Positions 7,300-15,860 of a stretch of 48,341 bases of DNA are shown in pieces; position 1 is the first letter of the stretch; every line of letters starts with the position of its first letter. The translations under genes and the position numbers were made by a program. The notes below the pieces were generated by a model. The model saw only the letters and a program-made list of their open reading frames with translations. It ran no database searches and was not told the DNA's origin. Origin of the DNA: Actinomycetota bacterium (lineage in GTDB: Bacteria; Actinomycetota; Acidimicrobiia; Acidimicrobiales; CADCSY01); contig SIRW01000056.1 of assembly GCA_004366205.1 (NCBI GenBank), forward strand, positions 1 to 48,341, in the 5' to 3' direction.

Positions 7300-8862
7300 A
7301 TGGTCCCGGGCACCGATCCGGACCCCGCACCCCCGTCGCAGCCAGGTCCCGGTCGAGCCGGAGGCCACCAGATCGTCGTGATCGGCGCCGGACCCGCCGG
7401 CCTGACCGCCGCCTACCAGCTCGCCAAGCACGGCGAGACGGCCACCGTCCTCGAGGCCGACGACACCGTCGGCGGCATCAGCCGCACCGTCGAGCGCGAC
7501 GGCTGGCGCTTCGACATCGGGGGGCACCGCTTCTTCACCAAGGTCCAGGTCGTCGAGGACCTCTGGCACGAGATCCTCCCCGACGAGGACTTCCTGCTCC
7601 GCCCCCGGATGAGCCGCATCTTCTACGGCGGCAAGTACTACGACTACCCGCTGCGGGCCATGAACGCCCTGCGCAACCTCGGGGTGGTCGAGGCGGTCCG
7701 CTGCGTGGCGTCGTACGCCTGGGCGCGGGTCCGGCCCCCCAAGGACCAGTCGAACTTCGAGGGGTGGGTCTCGGCCCGGTTCGGCCGCCGCCTGTACCAC
7801 CACTTCTTCAAGACCTACACCGAGAAGGTCTGGGGTGTCCCCGCCACCGAGATCTCCGCCGACTGGGCCGCCCAGCGCATCAAGAACCTGTCGCTGTTCA
7901 ACGCCATCGTCAACGCCCTGCTCCCCCGGCGGAACCAGAAGGAGATCACCTCGCTCATCGAGGAGTTCCAGTACCCCAAGTACGGGCCGGGGATGATGTG
8001 GGAGGTCTGCCGCGACAAGGTCGAGGCGGCGGGCTCGAAGGTGATCATGGAGAGCCCGGTGCGGCGCATCCGCCACGAGGGCGGCCGGGCCGTGGCGGTG
8101 GAGGCCGAGCACGACGGCGGCGTCACCGAGTACCCGGCCACGGCGGTGATCTCCTCGATGCCGATCACCGACCTCGTGCGGATCATGGACCCGCCCGCCG
8201 CGCCCGAGGTGCTGGCCGCGGCCGACGGCACCTCGCACCGCGACTTCCTCACGGTCGCCCTCGTCGTGCCCGAGGCGTACTCGTTCCCCGACAACTGGAT
8301 CTACGTGCACTCCCCCGACGTGCAGGTCGGGCGCATCCAGAACTTCGGGTCGTGGTCCCCGTACCTCATCAAGGAGCGGCGCACCTGCCTGGGGCTCGAG
8401 TACTTCGTGTTCGAGGGCGACGAGCTGTGGACCATGGCCGACGAGGACCTCGTCGAGCTGGGCCGGCGCGAGCTGGCGACCCTCGGGCTCGTCGAGGCCG
8501 ACAAGGTCGAAGCGGGCTACGTGGTGCGCATGCCGAAGGCGTACCCCGTCTACGACGAGGGCTACGACGAGCGTGTGGGCGTGATCCGGCGCTGGTTGGA
8601 GGAGCACGTGCCCAACGTGCATCCCGTCGGCCGCAACGGCATGCACCGCTACAACAACCAGGACCACTCGATGCTCACCGCCGTGTTGACCGTGGAGAAC
8701 ATCCTGGGCCTCGGCGACCACGACATCTGGGCGGTCAACGTCGAGGCCGAGTACCACGAGGAGAAGGCCGCCGAGGGTCCCGAGGACGGCGGCACCGGCC
8801 GCACCGCCCCCGTGGTGCCCGCCGGCACCGGCGCCCGCCGGCGCACCCGGCCCGACGGCTGA
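7300..8862 (+). CDS. FAD-dependent oxidoreductase, UDP-galactopyranose-mutase-like
   Basis: 520 residues. A Rossmann motif GAGPAGL (residues 29-34 for GxGxxG) opens an FAD domain, then VGGISRTVERDG and GGHRFFTK, the same layout as UDP-galactopyranose mutase and protoporphyrinogen-oxidase-like enzymes. Further blocks are YDYPLRAMNAL, TYTEKVWGVPATEISADW and MHRYNNQDHSML near the end. Proteins of this group are common in actinobacterial glycan loci, but it is not certain that they form UDP-galactofuranose. The ATG at 7300 has GGAG 7 nt upstream. The last ~25 residues are Gly/Thr/Arg-rich and unlikely to be folded. The gene is divergent from the GT39-like gene. Confidence 0.75.
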   Translation: MVPGTDPDPAPPSQPGPGRAGGHQIVVIGAGPAGLTAAYQLAKHGETATVLEADDTVGGISRTVERDGWRFDIGGHRFFTKVQVVEDLWHEILPDEDFLLRPRMSRIFYGGKYYDYPLRAMNALRNLGVVEAVRCVASYAWARVRPPKDQSNFEGWVSARFGRRLYHHFFKTYTEKVWGVPATEISADWAAQRIKNLSLFNAIVNALLPRRNQKEITSLIEEFQYPKYGPGMMWEVCRDKVEAAGSKVIMESPVRRIRHEGGRAVAVEAEHDGGVTEYPATAVISSMPITDLVRIMDPPAAPEVLAAADGTSHRDFLTVALVVPEAYSFPDNWIYVHSPDVQVGRIQNFGSWSPYLIKERRTCLGLEYFVFEGDELWTMADEDLVELGRRELATLGLVEADKVEAGYVVRMPKAYPVYDEGYDERVGVIRRWLEEHVPNVHPVGRNGMHRYNNQDHSMLTAVLTVENILGLGDHDIWAVNVEAEYHEEKAAEGPEDGGTGRTAPVVPAGTGARRRTRPDG

Positions 8863-8921
8863 CCGCCCGCCGTCTGCCGGCCGCCGCCTGGCGGCCGGTC
8901 ACGCCCCGTCCGTGACCGCCG

Positions 8922-8927
8922 TACGAT
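8922..8927 (+). promoter_or_regulatory. -10 box TACGAT of the gene at 8938
   Basis: TACGAT ends 10 nt before the ATG at 8938. Confidence 0.45.
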
Positions 8928-8937
8928 CGGCGGGCCC

Positions 8938-10377
8938 ATGGCCGCCGACGCCCGCCGCTTTGCCCTCGCCCTCGGCCTGATCGCCCTCGTGGCGGTGGGC
9001 GCCCGATGGGCGTTCGTGCTCGGGGTCGACCCGCAGGTGCCCGAGGTGGGCGACGCCATGGCGTACCACCACCTGGCGAACCACCTGGCCGAGGGGTACG
9101 GGTACGTCCGACCGTTCGACCTGGTGCTGGCCGGCGCCGTGCGGCCCACCGCCGAGTACCCGCCGCTGTTCCCCGGGCTGCTGTCGATCGCTGCCCGGCT
9201 CGGCGTCACGACCGTCACCGGCCAGCGCCTCGTCGCCGCACTGTTCGGCGTCGCGGCCGTCGTGCTCATCGGCCTGCTCGGCCGGCGCGTGGCCGGGACC
9301 GCTGTGGGGCTCGTCGCCGCCGGCGCGGCCGCCGTGCACCCGGCACTGCTGATCGGCGACGCCACGCTCATGCCCGAGATGCTCTTCATGGCGCTGGTCG
9401 CGGCGACCGTCCTGGTGGCGCACCACGCCGCTGCCCGCCCGGTGCCGACCGCCTTCGCCGCCGTGGGGGCGCTGGCGGGCGTGGCCGCCCTCGCCCGGGC
9501 CGAGGCACTGCTGCTCGGCCCGCTGCTCCTGGTGCCGCTGGCCGCCCGCCGGTCGTGGCGGGTGCCACCCGCCCGCCGGGTCGGTCTCGGCGCGGTGGGC
9601 CTGCTGGCGATGGTCGCGGTGCTGGTGCCGTGGACGGTCCGCAACCAGGTGCGCTTCGACGCCTTCGTGCCCGTCTCCAACAACTTGGGCACGGTGCTCG
9701 ACGGCGCCAACTGCCCCCCCACCTACGAGGGGCCCTACATCGGCTTCTGGTTGTACACCGAGGAGGGGCCGTGCTTCGGCGGCTTCGACCAGGCCGCGCT
9801 GGCCCGTGACGGGGAGGCCGTCGTGGCGGCCGACCACCGGGCCCGGGGGCTGCGCCACCTGCGGGACAACGCCGACCGTCTGCCGGTGGTGGCGGCGGTG
9901 CGCCTGCTGCGGGTGTGGGGGTTGTGGGCCCCCGAGCAGCAGGCCCGGCTCGAGTCCCTCGAGGGTCGCCCCTACGGGTGGGCCCGGGCGGCCGGCGTCG
10001 TGCACTGGGGCGTGCTCGCCCTGGCCCTCGCAGGCGCTGCCGTCCTCTGGCGCCGGCGGGTGCCGCTGGCGCCGCTGCTCGCCGGCGTCGTGGTCGTGTC
10101 GGCCACCGCCGTGGCCACCTACGGCAACCAGCGGTTCCGAGCCGCGGCCGAGCCCGCCCTACTCGTGCTCGCCGCCGTCGCCGCGGTCGCCGCCGTGGAG
10201 GCCGTCGCCCGCCGCCGGGGGTGGGGCGCCCGGGGTGGAGGGACCGAGGGGGCGCGGCTCGCCCGGGGCGGGCCGGGCGACGGCGAGGATCGAGGTGCCG
10301 AGCGGCAGGGAGATCCGCCCCACGAGCTGGCGCTCGATGGCGGTGAGCACCAGGGCGGTCCGGTCGAGCAGGGGTGA
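8938..10377 (+). CDS. Polytopic GT-C glycosyltransferase
   Basis: 479 residues. The first outer loop has EVGDAMAYHHLANHLAEG and EYPPLFPGLL, the layout of GT39-like enzymes with the acidic residue after the first membrane segment. About nine more hydrophobic segments follow, with a short Cys-containing loop (GANCPPTYEGPY, GPCFGGFD) that may be disulphide-linked outside the cell. The hydrophobic domain ends near residue 425. The last ~55 residues are Gly/Glu-rich and read across the 3' end of the opposite-strand gene, giving a 219-bp tail-to-tail overlap. Donor and acceptor are unknown. Confidence 0.75.
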   Translation: MAADARRFALALGLIALVAVGARWAFVLGVDPQVPEVGDAMAYHHLANHLAEGYGYVRPFDLVLAGAVRPTAEYPPLFPGLLSIAARLGVTTVTGQRLVAALFGVAAVVLIGLLGRRVAGTAVGLVAAGAAAVHPALLIGDATLMPEMLFMALVAATVLVAHHAAARPVPTAFAAVGALAGVAALARAEALLLGPLLLVPLAARRSWRVPPARRVGLGAVGLLAMVAVLVPWTVRNQVRFDAFVPVSNNLGTVLDGANCPPTYEGPYIGFWLYTEEGPCFGGFDQAALARDGEAVVAADHRARGLRHLRDNADRLPVVAAVRLLRVWGLWAPEQQARLESLEGRPYGWARAAGVVHWGVLALALAGAAVLWRRRVPLAPLLAGVVVVSATAVATYGNQRFRAAAEPALLVLAAVAAVAAVEAVARRRGWGARGGGTEGARLARGGPGDGEDRGAERQGDPPHELALDGGEHQGGPVEQG

Positions 10378-11841
10378 GGTGGCGTCGAGGCCGAGCTGGG
10401 CTCGCCGGGCGCCGTCGCCGTCGCTGCCGCCGCCGGCCCGGGCCGAGCGGAAGCGTCGCCGGAGCCACACCGGGGCGACCAGCCAGCTGAACACGTGGGT
10501 GATGACCTCGGGCTCGAAGCCGGCCTCGTCGAGCTCGTGGCGGAGGCCCCGCCGGTCATAACGGCGGTGGTGGCCGAGCACCTCGTCGGCCGCGCTCCAC
10601 AACCACCCGTGAGCGGGGACGTTGACCACCAGCCGGCCGCCGGGCGCCAGGACCCGGCGCGCCTCCTGGAGGGCGGCGATCGGGTCGGCCAGGTGCTCGA
10701 TCACGTCGAGCAGGCAGACCACCTCCACCGAGCCCGTGGCCAGCGGCAGCCGGTCCACCTGGCCCTGGGTCGCGGCGAGGCCGTGCTCGATGGTGGCCCG
10801 CACAGCCAGGGTGACGTTGCCCTCCACCACAGCGACGCTGTCGGGGCGCCAGCCGAGCATGGCGGTCACGCCCCCCGAGCCGGCGCCCGCGTCGACGAGC
10901 CACCCGCGCGCCCGCCGGGCGCCCCCGGTGCGCCGCAGGGCCGTGGCGACGAACGCCGCCTTGCTGCGGAACCACCAGTGGGTGCGGTCGGCGCCGGCGA
11001 GCAGCTCGGCGTTGCCGGCGTCGAACACGCCCGGCGCCGCGGCCTCGCTGGCCGCGACCGGCGCGGGTGCGGGCAGCGACCGGGCCGATCGAGCCCGGGC
11101 CCAGATCCGGGGCGTGGCCGCCACCATGCGCAGGCCGTCGCGCCCGACCCGCACCTTGGACCGGTCGTCGTGGCGCCACTCGATCGGCACCTCGTGCACC
11201 TCGATCCCCCGGGCGAGGGCGACGGCGATGAGCTCGGCGTCCCAGGCGAAGCCGTGCTCGCGGGTGTGCGGCAGGATGGCGCGCCACACCGTGAGGCGGG
11301 CCGCCTTGGCGCCGCACTGCGTGTCGACCACGCCCGGCGTCACGGTCGCCTGGAGGAGCCGGTTGTAGGTGCGGCCCAACGCCTCGCGCAGCCGGCTCTG
11401 GCGGCGCAGCAACGTCGAGCCCGTCAGGTCGCGTGAGCCGATGGCGAGCACCGGTGCCCGCTCGGCGGCCCGCACGACCAGCTCGAGCTGATCGAGCGGG
11501 GTCGACAGGTCGAGGTCGCAGAACGCGCCCACGTCGGTCCGCAAGCTTCGGAGGCCGGCGGCGACGGCCGCTCCCTTGCCGGCGTGGCGACGCCGGAGGA
11601 GCCGGGCGGGGACGCCCGGCGCGTCGGCGAGCAGGCGCTCCACGGCGGCGGCCGTGCCGTCGGTGCTGCCGTCGTCGACGAGGACCAGCTCGCTCCCGGG
11701 GGGTTGATCGGCGATGAAGGCGAGCAGCGCCTTGCCGTAGTCCCGCAGCCGCTCCTCCTCCTCGTAGACGGGTACGACGACGCCCAAGCTGCGGTGGCGG
11801 TCGCCCGCGCCGGAGCGTTCGGAGGAGGTCGCGGAGGCCAC
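10159..11841 (-). CDS. GT2 dolichyl-P-glucose-synthase-like domain fused to a SAM methyltransferase
   Basis: 560 residues. Residues ~18-240 are a GT2 domain: VVVPVYEEEERL, LVDDGSTDGT, GKGAAVAAGL, the metal-binding CDLDLSTP and DTQCGAKAAR, in the ALG5/DPG-synthase arrangement. Residues ~260-480 are a class I methyltransferase: HWWFRSK, DAGAGSGG (motif I), LLDVIEHLADP and LAPGGRLVVNVPA. The GT2 half would load a sugar on polyprenyl phosphate; the other half could methylate a sugar or a lipid. No membrane segment links them. The GTG at 11841 follows TACGCT by 5 nt; an ORF extension to 11880 has no such signal. The last ~35 residues are Pro/Gly-rich and lie in the overlap with the gene ending at 10377. 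Confidence 0.8.
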   Translation of the reverse strand: MASATSSERSGAGDRHRSLGVVVPVYEEEERLRDYGKALLAFIADQPPGSELVLVDDGSTDGTAAAVERLLADAPGVPARLLRRRHAGKGAAVAAGLRSLRTDVGAFCDLDLSTPLDQLELVVRAAERAPVLAIGSRDLTGSTLLRRQSRLREALGRTYNRLLQATVTPGVVDTQCGAKAARLTVWRAILPHTREHGFAWDAELIAVALARGIEVHEVPIEWRHDDRSKVRVGRDGLRMVAATPRIWARARSARSLPAPAPVAASEAAAPGVFDAGNAELLAGADRTHWWFRSKAAFVATALRRTGGARRARGWLVDAGAGSGGVTAMLGWRPDSVAVVEGNVTLAVRATIEHGLAATQGQVDRLPLATGSVEVVCLLDVIEHLADPIAALQEARRVLAPGGRLVVNVPAHGWLWSAADEVLGHHRRYDRRGLRHELDEAGFEPEVITHVFSWLVAPVWLRRRFRSARAGGGSDGDGARRAQLGLDATSPLLDRTALVLTAIERQLVGRISLPLGTSILAVARPAPGEPRPLGPSTPGAPPPAAGDGLHGGDRGDGGEHE

Positions 11842-11846
11842 GGCAC

Positions 11847-11852
11847 AGCGTA
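11847..11852 (-). promoter_or_regulatory. -10 box TACGCT of the gene at 11841
   Basis: On the minus strand TACGCT ends 5 nt before the GTG at 11841. The palindromic repeat element begins about 50 bp further upstream. Confidence 0.45.
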
Positions 11853-11904
11853 CGCCCTTCCAGCCGCCGGGCCCGACCATGCCGAATGCAACCCACCTGC
11901 CGCC

Positions 11905-12027
11905 CCCGTGCGCGTTTTATCGAATCACCCACCGAATCACCCACCGAATCACCCAGCGAATCGGTCACCGAATCGGTCACCGAATCGGCCGTCGAATCGG
12001 TCACCGAATCGATAAAACGCGCCCGGG
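11905..12027. repeat. Palindromic element with seven 12-bp units (intergenic copy)
   Basis: Left arm GCGCGTTTTATCGA (11910-11923) and right arm TCGATAAAACGCGC (12009-12022) are perfect 14-bp inverted repeats; with one mismatch they extend to 19 bp (11905-11923 and 12009-12027). Between them are seven contiguous 12-bp units (11924-12007), grading from ATCACCCACCGA to ATCGGTCACCGA. The commonest motif, ACCGAATCGGT, is a dyad around a central A. Common units have 7 of 12 G+C, well below the neighbourhood. It lies between two minus-strand genes, 19 bp after the stop at 12047 and about 60 bp before the GTG at 11841. Mobility is inferred from the related second copy at 24661-24831. Confidence 0.9.
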
Positions 12028-12046
12028 TGTGGGAGGTGGTGGGTGC

Positions 12047-13858
12047 TCAGCCGGCGGCCGGGGGGTCGAGGGGGCCGAGGAACAGCCCGACGGTCTCGCG
12101 GTCCGTCGCTCCCTCCACGAGGACGACGCGCCGCTCGCCATCGTGCTCTCGCCGGGCGGCGTTCCCCTCCCGGATGCGCAGCGCCGTCGTGACGGCGGGG
12201 TCGTACCGGCGTCCGGGTCCGAGCTGGCGCTCGAGCCCCTCGTCGCCGGGCCCCACGACGAAGCGGACGCCCCGCCGTTGCAGCTCGGCCATCACAGGTC
12301 CGCTGTAGGGCTCGGCGAACCGGACACCCCGGAGGTCCACCACGAGGGGCTCCTCCCCCTCCAGCACGTCCATACCCGCCAGGAGCTGGCGGACGACGGG
12401 CATCGCCCAGGCGTCGGCTGCCGGGCCGCTCTGCCCCTCGTGCGTGGGCAGGTTGAGAGCGGCCAGGACCGCCGCCAGCAGGGTGAGCAGCCCGCCGGCG
12501 AGCCGGGGCCGGGCCCGCAGCGGCGGCGCCAGGCGGACCACACCCAGCAGGATGGTGGCGGTCACGAACACCGCGATCGGCCACAGCCACCGGAACTGGT
12601 GGGGCGCGACACCGAGCGTGCCGATCGGCATGCTGGCGGCGGTGACCGTCCCGGCGGCGAGGACGACAGCGCTCACCGCGGTCGCCGATGCGAGGGTGCG
12701 GTCCGAGCGTGCTCGTGCCGCCACCGCCACCGTGGCCAGGGCAGCGACGAGAAGGGCAAGGGAGGTGCCGGCCGCCGCGGCCCCTGGCAGCTCGAGCAGC
12801 TCGGGATCGACCCGATTGACGGCCTGGTCCGGGAGGAAGGCGTCCTCGAACGAGGGCCGCCCCCACCACGGCGGGAGCGCCACGACCGATGCGGTCATGC
12901 GCAACCCGTCCACGGCGCCGACCCGAACCGGTGAGCTGCCCGCCCCCTCGGCCAGGCGGGCCAGGTTCCCGTCGCCCCCGTAGCGGATCTGCTCGAGGAC
13001 CGGTTGCGCCCAGCACAGCGCCAGCGCCCCGACCGCGACCACGGCGATCCACCCGGCCCGCGGCGGGGAGCCACTGCTGGACCGCGGGGTGGGACGGGAC
13101 CGCCTTCGGGCATGCACCCCGAACGCCACTGTGCCGACGAGGACCAGCACGCCGGTCAGCAGGAAGTAGCTGAAGTGCGTCTGCACGAGCAGGCTGCCGA
13201 CCACCGCCGTCCACGGCAGCGCCACCAGGTCGCCGTCGACGAGCGACCACGTCAGCACCAGCAAGAGCAGGAACGGCAACAGGAGGCTGTGCGGCTGCCA
13301 CGGCTCGTAGAGCAGCTCGCTGCCCATCGACCAGGCCAGCCCGGCGCCGGCGACGGCCCCCGCCCCGGCTCCGACCGCCCCGGCCCGCCGCCAGGCGAAC
13401 ACCACGACGAGGCTGGCCGCGACCACGTTCAGCGCCGCCGCGCCCACCGCGATCCCCGCGCCGCCCACCCCGAAGCGGGCGGGGATGGCGTAGAGGTCGA
13501 ACAGCAGCGGCCCGGGGTTGTTCATGTGCACCCCCGCGGTGAGCGACGCCGAGGTCCAGGTGCCGAGCAGGGGATGGTGCTCGGTGAGCACGTCCCGGGC
13601 CCGGATCACGAAGTAGGCGTTGTCGCCGACCGGGACCCACCCGCGGGCCAGCCCCCGAGCGGCCGCGACGACGATCGGCAGGGCGGCCACGGCGAGCGCG
13701 CCGGCGAGGATCGCCCGCGCTTCCCGGCCCGGCGCCCCGTCCGCTCCCGTTCGCCTCGATCGCCGCCGCCCCCGGCCCGACCGCGAGCTGGGGCCGTCCG
13801 GTCGAGCCGAGCCCCGCTCCCGCCCCGCCTCGGTGGGCTCGGTCTCAGTAGCCGGCAT
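12047..13858 (-). CDS. Polytopic GT-C-like membrane protein (tandem paralogue 2)
   Basis: 603 residues. A basic, disordered N-terminus of ~50 residues is followed by about twelve hydrophobic segments. The first outer loop has VGDNAYFVIRARDVL and later GVHMNNPGPLLFDLYAIP, a pattern shared with the preceding gene (HPGPISFWALAGP). The C-terminal ~130 residues are soluble and probably outside, ending VGLFLGPLDPP; the neighbour ends AVFLGPPD. The two genes are therefore diverged tandem duplicates of a GT39-like family. The ATG at 13858 overlaps the previous gene by 14 bp. A role in envelope-glycan assembly is inferred from fold and context. Confidence 0.7.
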   Translation of the reverse strand: MPATETEPTEAGRERGSARPDGPSSRSGRGRRRSRRTGADGAPGREARAILAGALAVAALPIVVAAARGLARGWVPVGDNAYFVIRARDVLTEHHPLLGTWTSASLTAGVHMNNPGPLLFDLYAIPARFGVGGAGIAVGAAALNVVAASLVVVFAWRRAGAVGAGAGAVAGAGLAWSMGSELLYEPWQPHSLLLPFLLLLVLTWSLVDGDLVALPWTAVVGSLLVQTHFSYFLLTGVLVLVGTVAFGVHARRRSRPTPRSSSGSPPRAGWIAVVAVGALALCWAQPVLEQIRYGGDGNLARLAEGAGSSPVRVGAVDGLRMTASVVALPPWWGRPSFEDAFLPDQAVNRVDPELLELPGAAAAGTSLALLVAALATVAVAARARSDRTLASATAVSAVVLAAGTVTAASMPIGTLGVAPHQFRWLWPIAVFVTATILLGVVRLAPPLRARPRLAGGLLTLLAAVLAALNLPTHEGQSGPAADAWAMPVVRQLLAGMDVLEGEEPLVVDLRGVRFAEPYSGPVMAELQRRGVRFVVGPGDEGLERQLGPGRRYDPAVTTALRIREGNAARREHDGERRVVLVEGATDRETVGLFLGPLDPPAAG

Positions 13859-15785
13859 CCGGTGGTCCGAGGAACACCGCGGCGGGCGACCCGAGGTCGA
13901 GCATGCGGCTCATGCGGTCCTGCGTGGCCCGGGGGACCCGCGTGTCGATGGCCGCGGCGAACAGGTTCTCGTCCACGTCCACGAGCCGGTCGGTCAGCCC
14001 GAGCTCCCGGAGGTCGGCGAGCACCCGGGCCCGCAGCTGGTCGTACTCTCGCCGCTCCGCGGGCGAGCGGGGATCGTGGTACGCCACCTCCACCACCCCC
14101 TCCTTCGCCCGCCACCGCTCCACGTGCAGACCAGTGGCCAGGTGCACGACGGCGTCGGCCTCGTCGGCGGTGCGGAACCGGTGCGGGCCCGCGGGGATCC
14201 GCCAGCCGTGGGCGACACCCACGTCGAAGCCCCGCCGCACCAGCTCGTTCACCAGACCGATGCCCTGCGAGCCGATGTAGAGGGCGTCGGACCAGGTCAC
14301 CAGGTAGCGGCCGTCAGGCCCGGGCGCAGGGCCCTCCCCCCCGCGCAGCGCGGCGACGGTCGGGCCGACGAGCACGCCCAGGGTGTCCGACAGCCCGATG
14401 GCGGGTGGCTCGGCGCCGGCGGCGTCGACCGTGAACACCGCCGCCGACACCGCTCCGGCCACGACGAGCCCGGCGACGCCGGCGCGCACCAGGCTCACCT
14501 CGCGGGGGGTGGCTCGGACGCGGCGGTGGAGCGCGGCCGCCGCCGTCCAGAGGGTTGCGAACAGCACGAGGGCGGTGATCCCCCACGCCCAGATCATCAG
14601 GTAGTACCAGAGCTGCCCGAAGATGCGGCTGATGGCCACGGCGGCGAACACCAGGGCGACGCCCAGCACCAGGTGGAGCCGCAGCAAGAGGCCGTGGCGC
14701 AGCCGCCAGGCCCCCGCGACCGCCGCCAGCCAGGCCAGGACCACGACGAGGCCGGGCGCGAGCGACCCTGCCGGTGACTGCGAGGCCTCCACGAGCGAGC
14801 CCGTCGCCACCTGCTGCTCGGTGAGGAGGCGCCACGGGTCGAGGTGCAGCAGCACGAGCTCGGCGCCCCGGCGCAGCCCGGCGGTCTCCTCGGTGGGGCT
14901 GGCGAAGTGATCGACGAGCTTGGTGAGGTTGCCGGGGTCCCGGGTGAGCTCCTCCGCGACCGGCGCGGCCCACAGGGCAACCACGACCCCGGCGGCGGCG
15001 AGCGTCCAGCGCAGGGCGCGGGCACGCCAGGCGGGGTCGCGCCGGCGGGCCCAGGAGCGAGCGGCGACGGCGACCACGGCGAGCAGCGACGCTCCCGCCA
15101 CCACCCCGACGTAGGGGGTGTGGGTCTGCAGGCAGAACGTGGCGGCGAAGGCCGCGAGCGGCAGCATCGCCAGGTCGTCGTCGAGCACCGACCACACCGC
15201 CAGCAGCAGCACGAACCACCACAGCACCGGCATGTAGGGGTTCCACGGCTCGGTCATCGTGCCCGTGCCGTAGGCCCGGGTGAGCATGGCGAGCACTACC
15301 CCGATCCCGAGGACGAGGCGCACGCCGCCCCGCCGGTGGGCGATCCACAGCGCCGTCGCCATGGCCGCCGCGTGCAGGGTCACGGCGGCGGCCTGCAGCG
15401 ACCACGCCGCGGAGCCGAGCAGCCGGTAAGGTCCGGCGAGCGCCCAGAAGCTGATCGGGCCGGGGTGGCTCCCCTGCTCCCCGATCACGCCGATGCGGCC
15501 CGGGAGCCCGATGAGGGGCGTGTGGCGGGAGCCCACGTCCCGCACCCGAAGCTCGGTCATGGCCAGGTCGAGGATCGGGAACCACTCGGTCCGGCGCAGG
15601 GCCACGAGGGCGACGAGGAGGGGCGCGAAGAGCACGACCAGCGCGGCGCCACCGACGGCGAGCGGTCGGCGCCGGATCCCGGCGAGCACGCCACCGGCGG
15701 TGGGCTCGCGGGGCGGCGGCGCGTCGGGATCCTCGCCGGGCTGGCCCTCCGCGACTGCGGTGCCGGGTGCGGGGACGGGGGGCAC
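13845..15785 (-). CDS. Polytopic GT-C-like membrane protein (tandem paralogue 1)
   Basis: 646 residues. A Pro-rich N-terminus is followed by a first membrane segment (LAVGGAALVVLFAPLLVAL). The outer loop has PILDLAMTELRVRD and GSHPGPISFWALAGP, with acidic residues where GT-C enzymes bind polyprenyl-phosphate donors. Nine or more further hydrophobic segments follow, then a soluble C-terminal domain of ~150 residues. The GTG at 15785 was preferred to the longer ORF start at 15827 because a TATGCT box ends 8 nt upstream. It is the first gene of a two-gene unit with the paralogue at 12047-13858. Confidence 0.7.
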   Translation of the reverse strand: MPPVPAPGTAVAEGQPGEDPDAPPPREPTAGGVLAGIRRRPLAVGGAALVVLFAPLLVALVALRRTEWFPILDLAMTELRVRDVGSRHTPLIGLPGRIGVIGEQGSHPGPISFWALAGPYRLLGSAAWSLQAAAVTLHAAAMATALWIAHRRGGVRLVLGIGVVLAMLTRAYGTGTMTEPWNPYMPVLWWFVLLLAVWSVLDDDLAMLPLAAFAATFCLQTHTPYVGVVAGASLLAVVAVAARSWARRRDPAWRARALRWTLAAAGVVVALWAAPVAEELTRDPGNLTKLVDHFASPTEETAGLRRGAELVLLHLDPWRLLTEQQVATGSLVEASQSPAGSLAPGLVVVLAWLAAVAGAWRLRHGLLLRLHLVLGVALVFAAVAISRIFGQLWYYLMIWAWGITALVLFATLWTAAAALHRRVRATPREVSLVRAGVAGLVVAGAVSAAVFTVDAAGAEPPAIGLSDTLGVLVGPTVAALRGGEGPAPGPDGRYLVTWSDALYIGSQGIGLVNELVRRGFDVGVAHGWRIPAGPHRFRTADEADAVVHLATGLHVERWRAKEGVVEVAYHDPRSPAERREYDQLRARVLADLRELGLTDRLVDVDENLFAAAIDTRVPRATQDRMSRMLDLGSPAAVFLGPPDAGY

Positions 15786-15793
15786 GGCCGGGC

Positions 15794-15799
15794 AGCATA
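15794..15799 (-). promoter_or_regulatory. -10 box TATGCT of the gene at 15785
   Basis: Minus-strand TATGCT ends 8 nt before the GTG at 15785 and decides the start. Confidence 0.55.
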
Positions 15800-15860
15800 C
15801 CGACGCTCGGGCACCGCCCCGGAGCACCGCGGACCGCGGAACCGGGCCCGATGGAGGCGG

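Noticed and set aside
10556-12004. Minus-strand ORF starting inside the element and running across the fusion gene in another frame
   Set aside because: It is Arg/Gly-rich shadow sequence of the real GT2-methyltransferase gene.
11886-12308. Plus-strand ORF through the intergenic palindromic element (starts MQPTCRPRARFI)
   Set aside because: Beyond the element it only mirrors the minus-strand gene at 12047-13858; there is no promoter box or Shine-Dalgarno, and the openness comes from the element's structure.
11949-13640. Minus-strand ORF in a second frame across the GT-C gene at 12047
   Set aside because: The alternative frame lacks hydrophobic segments and motifs; its end reads through the palindromic repeats only because they lack stops in every frame.
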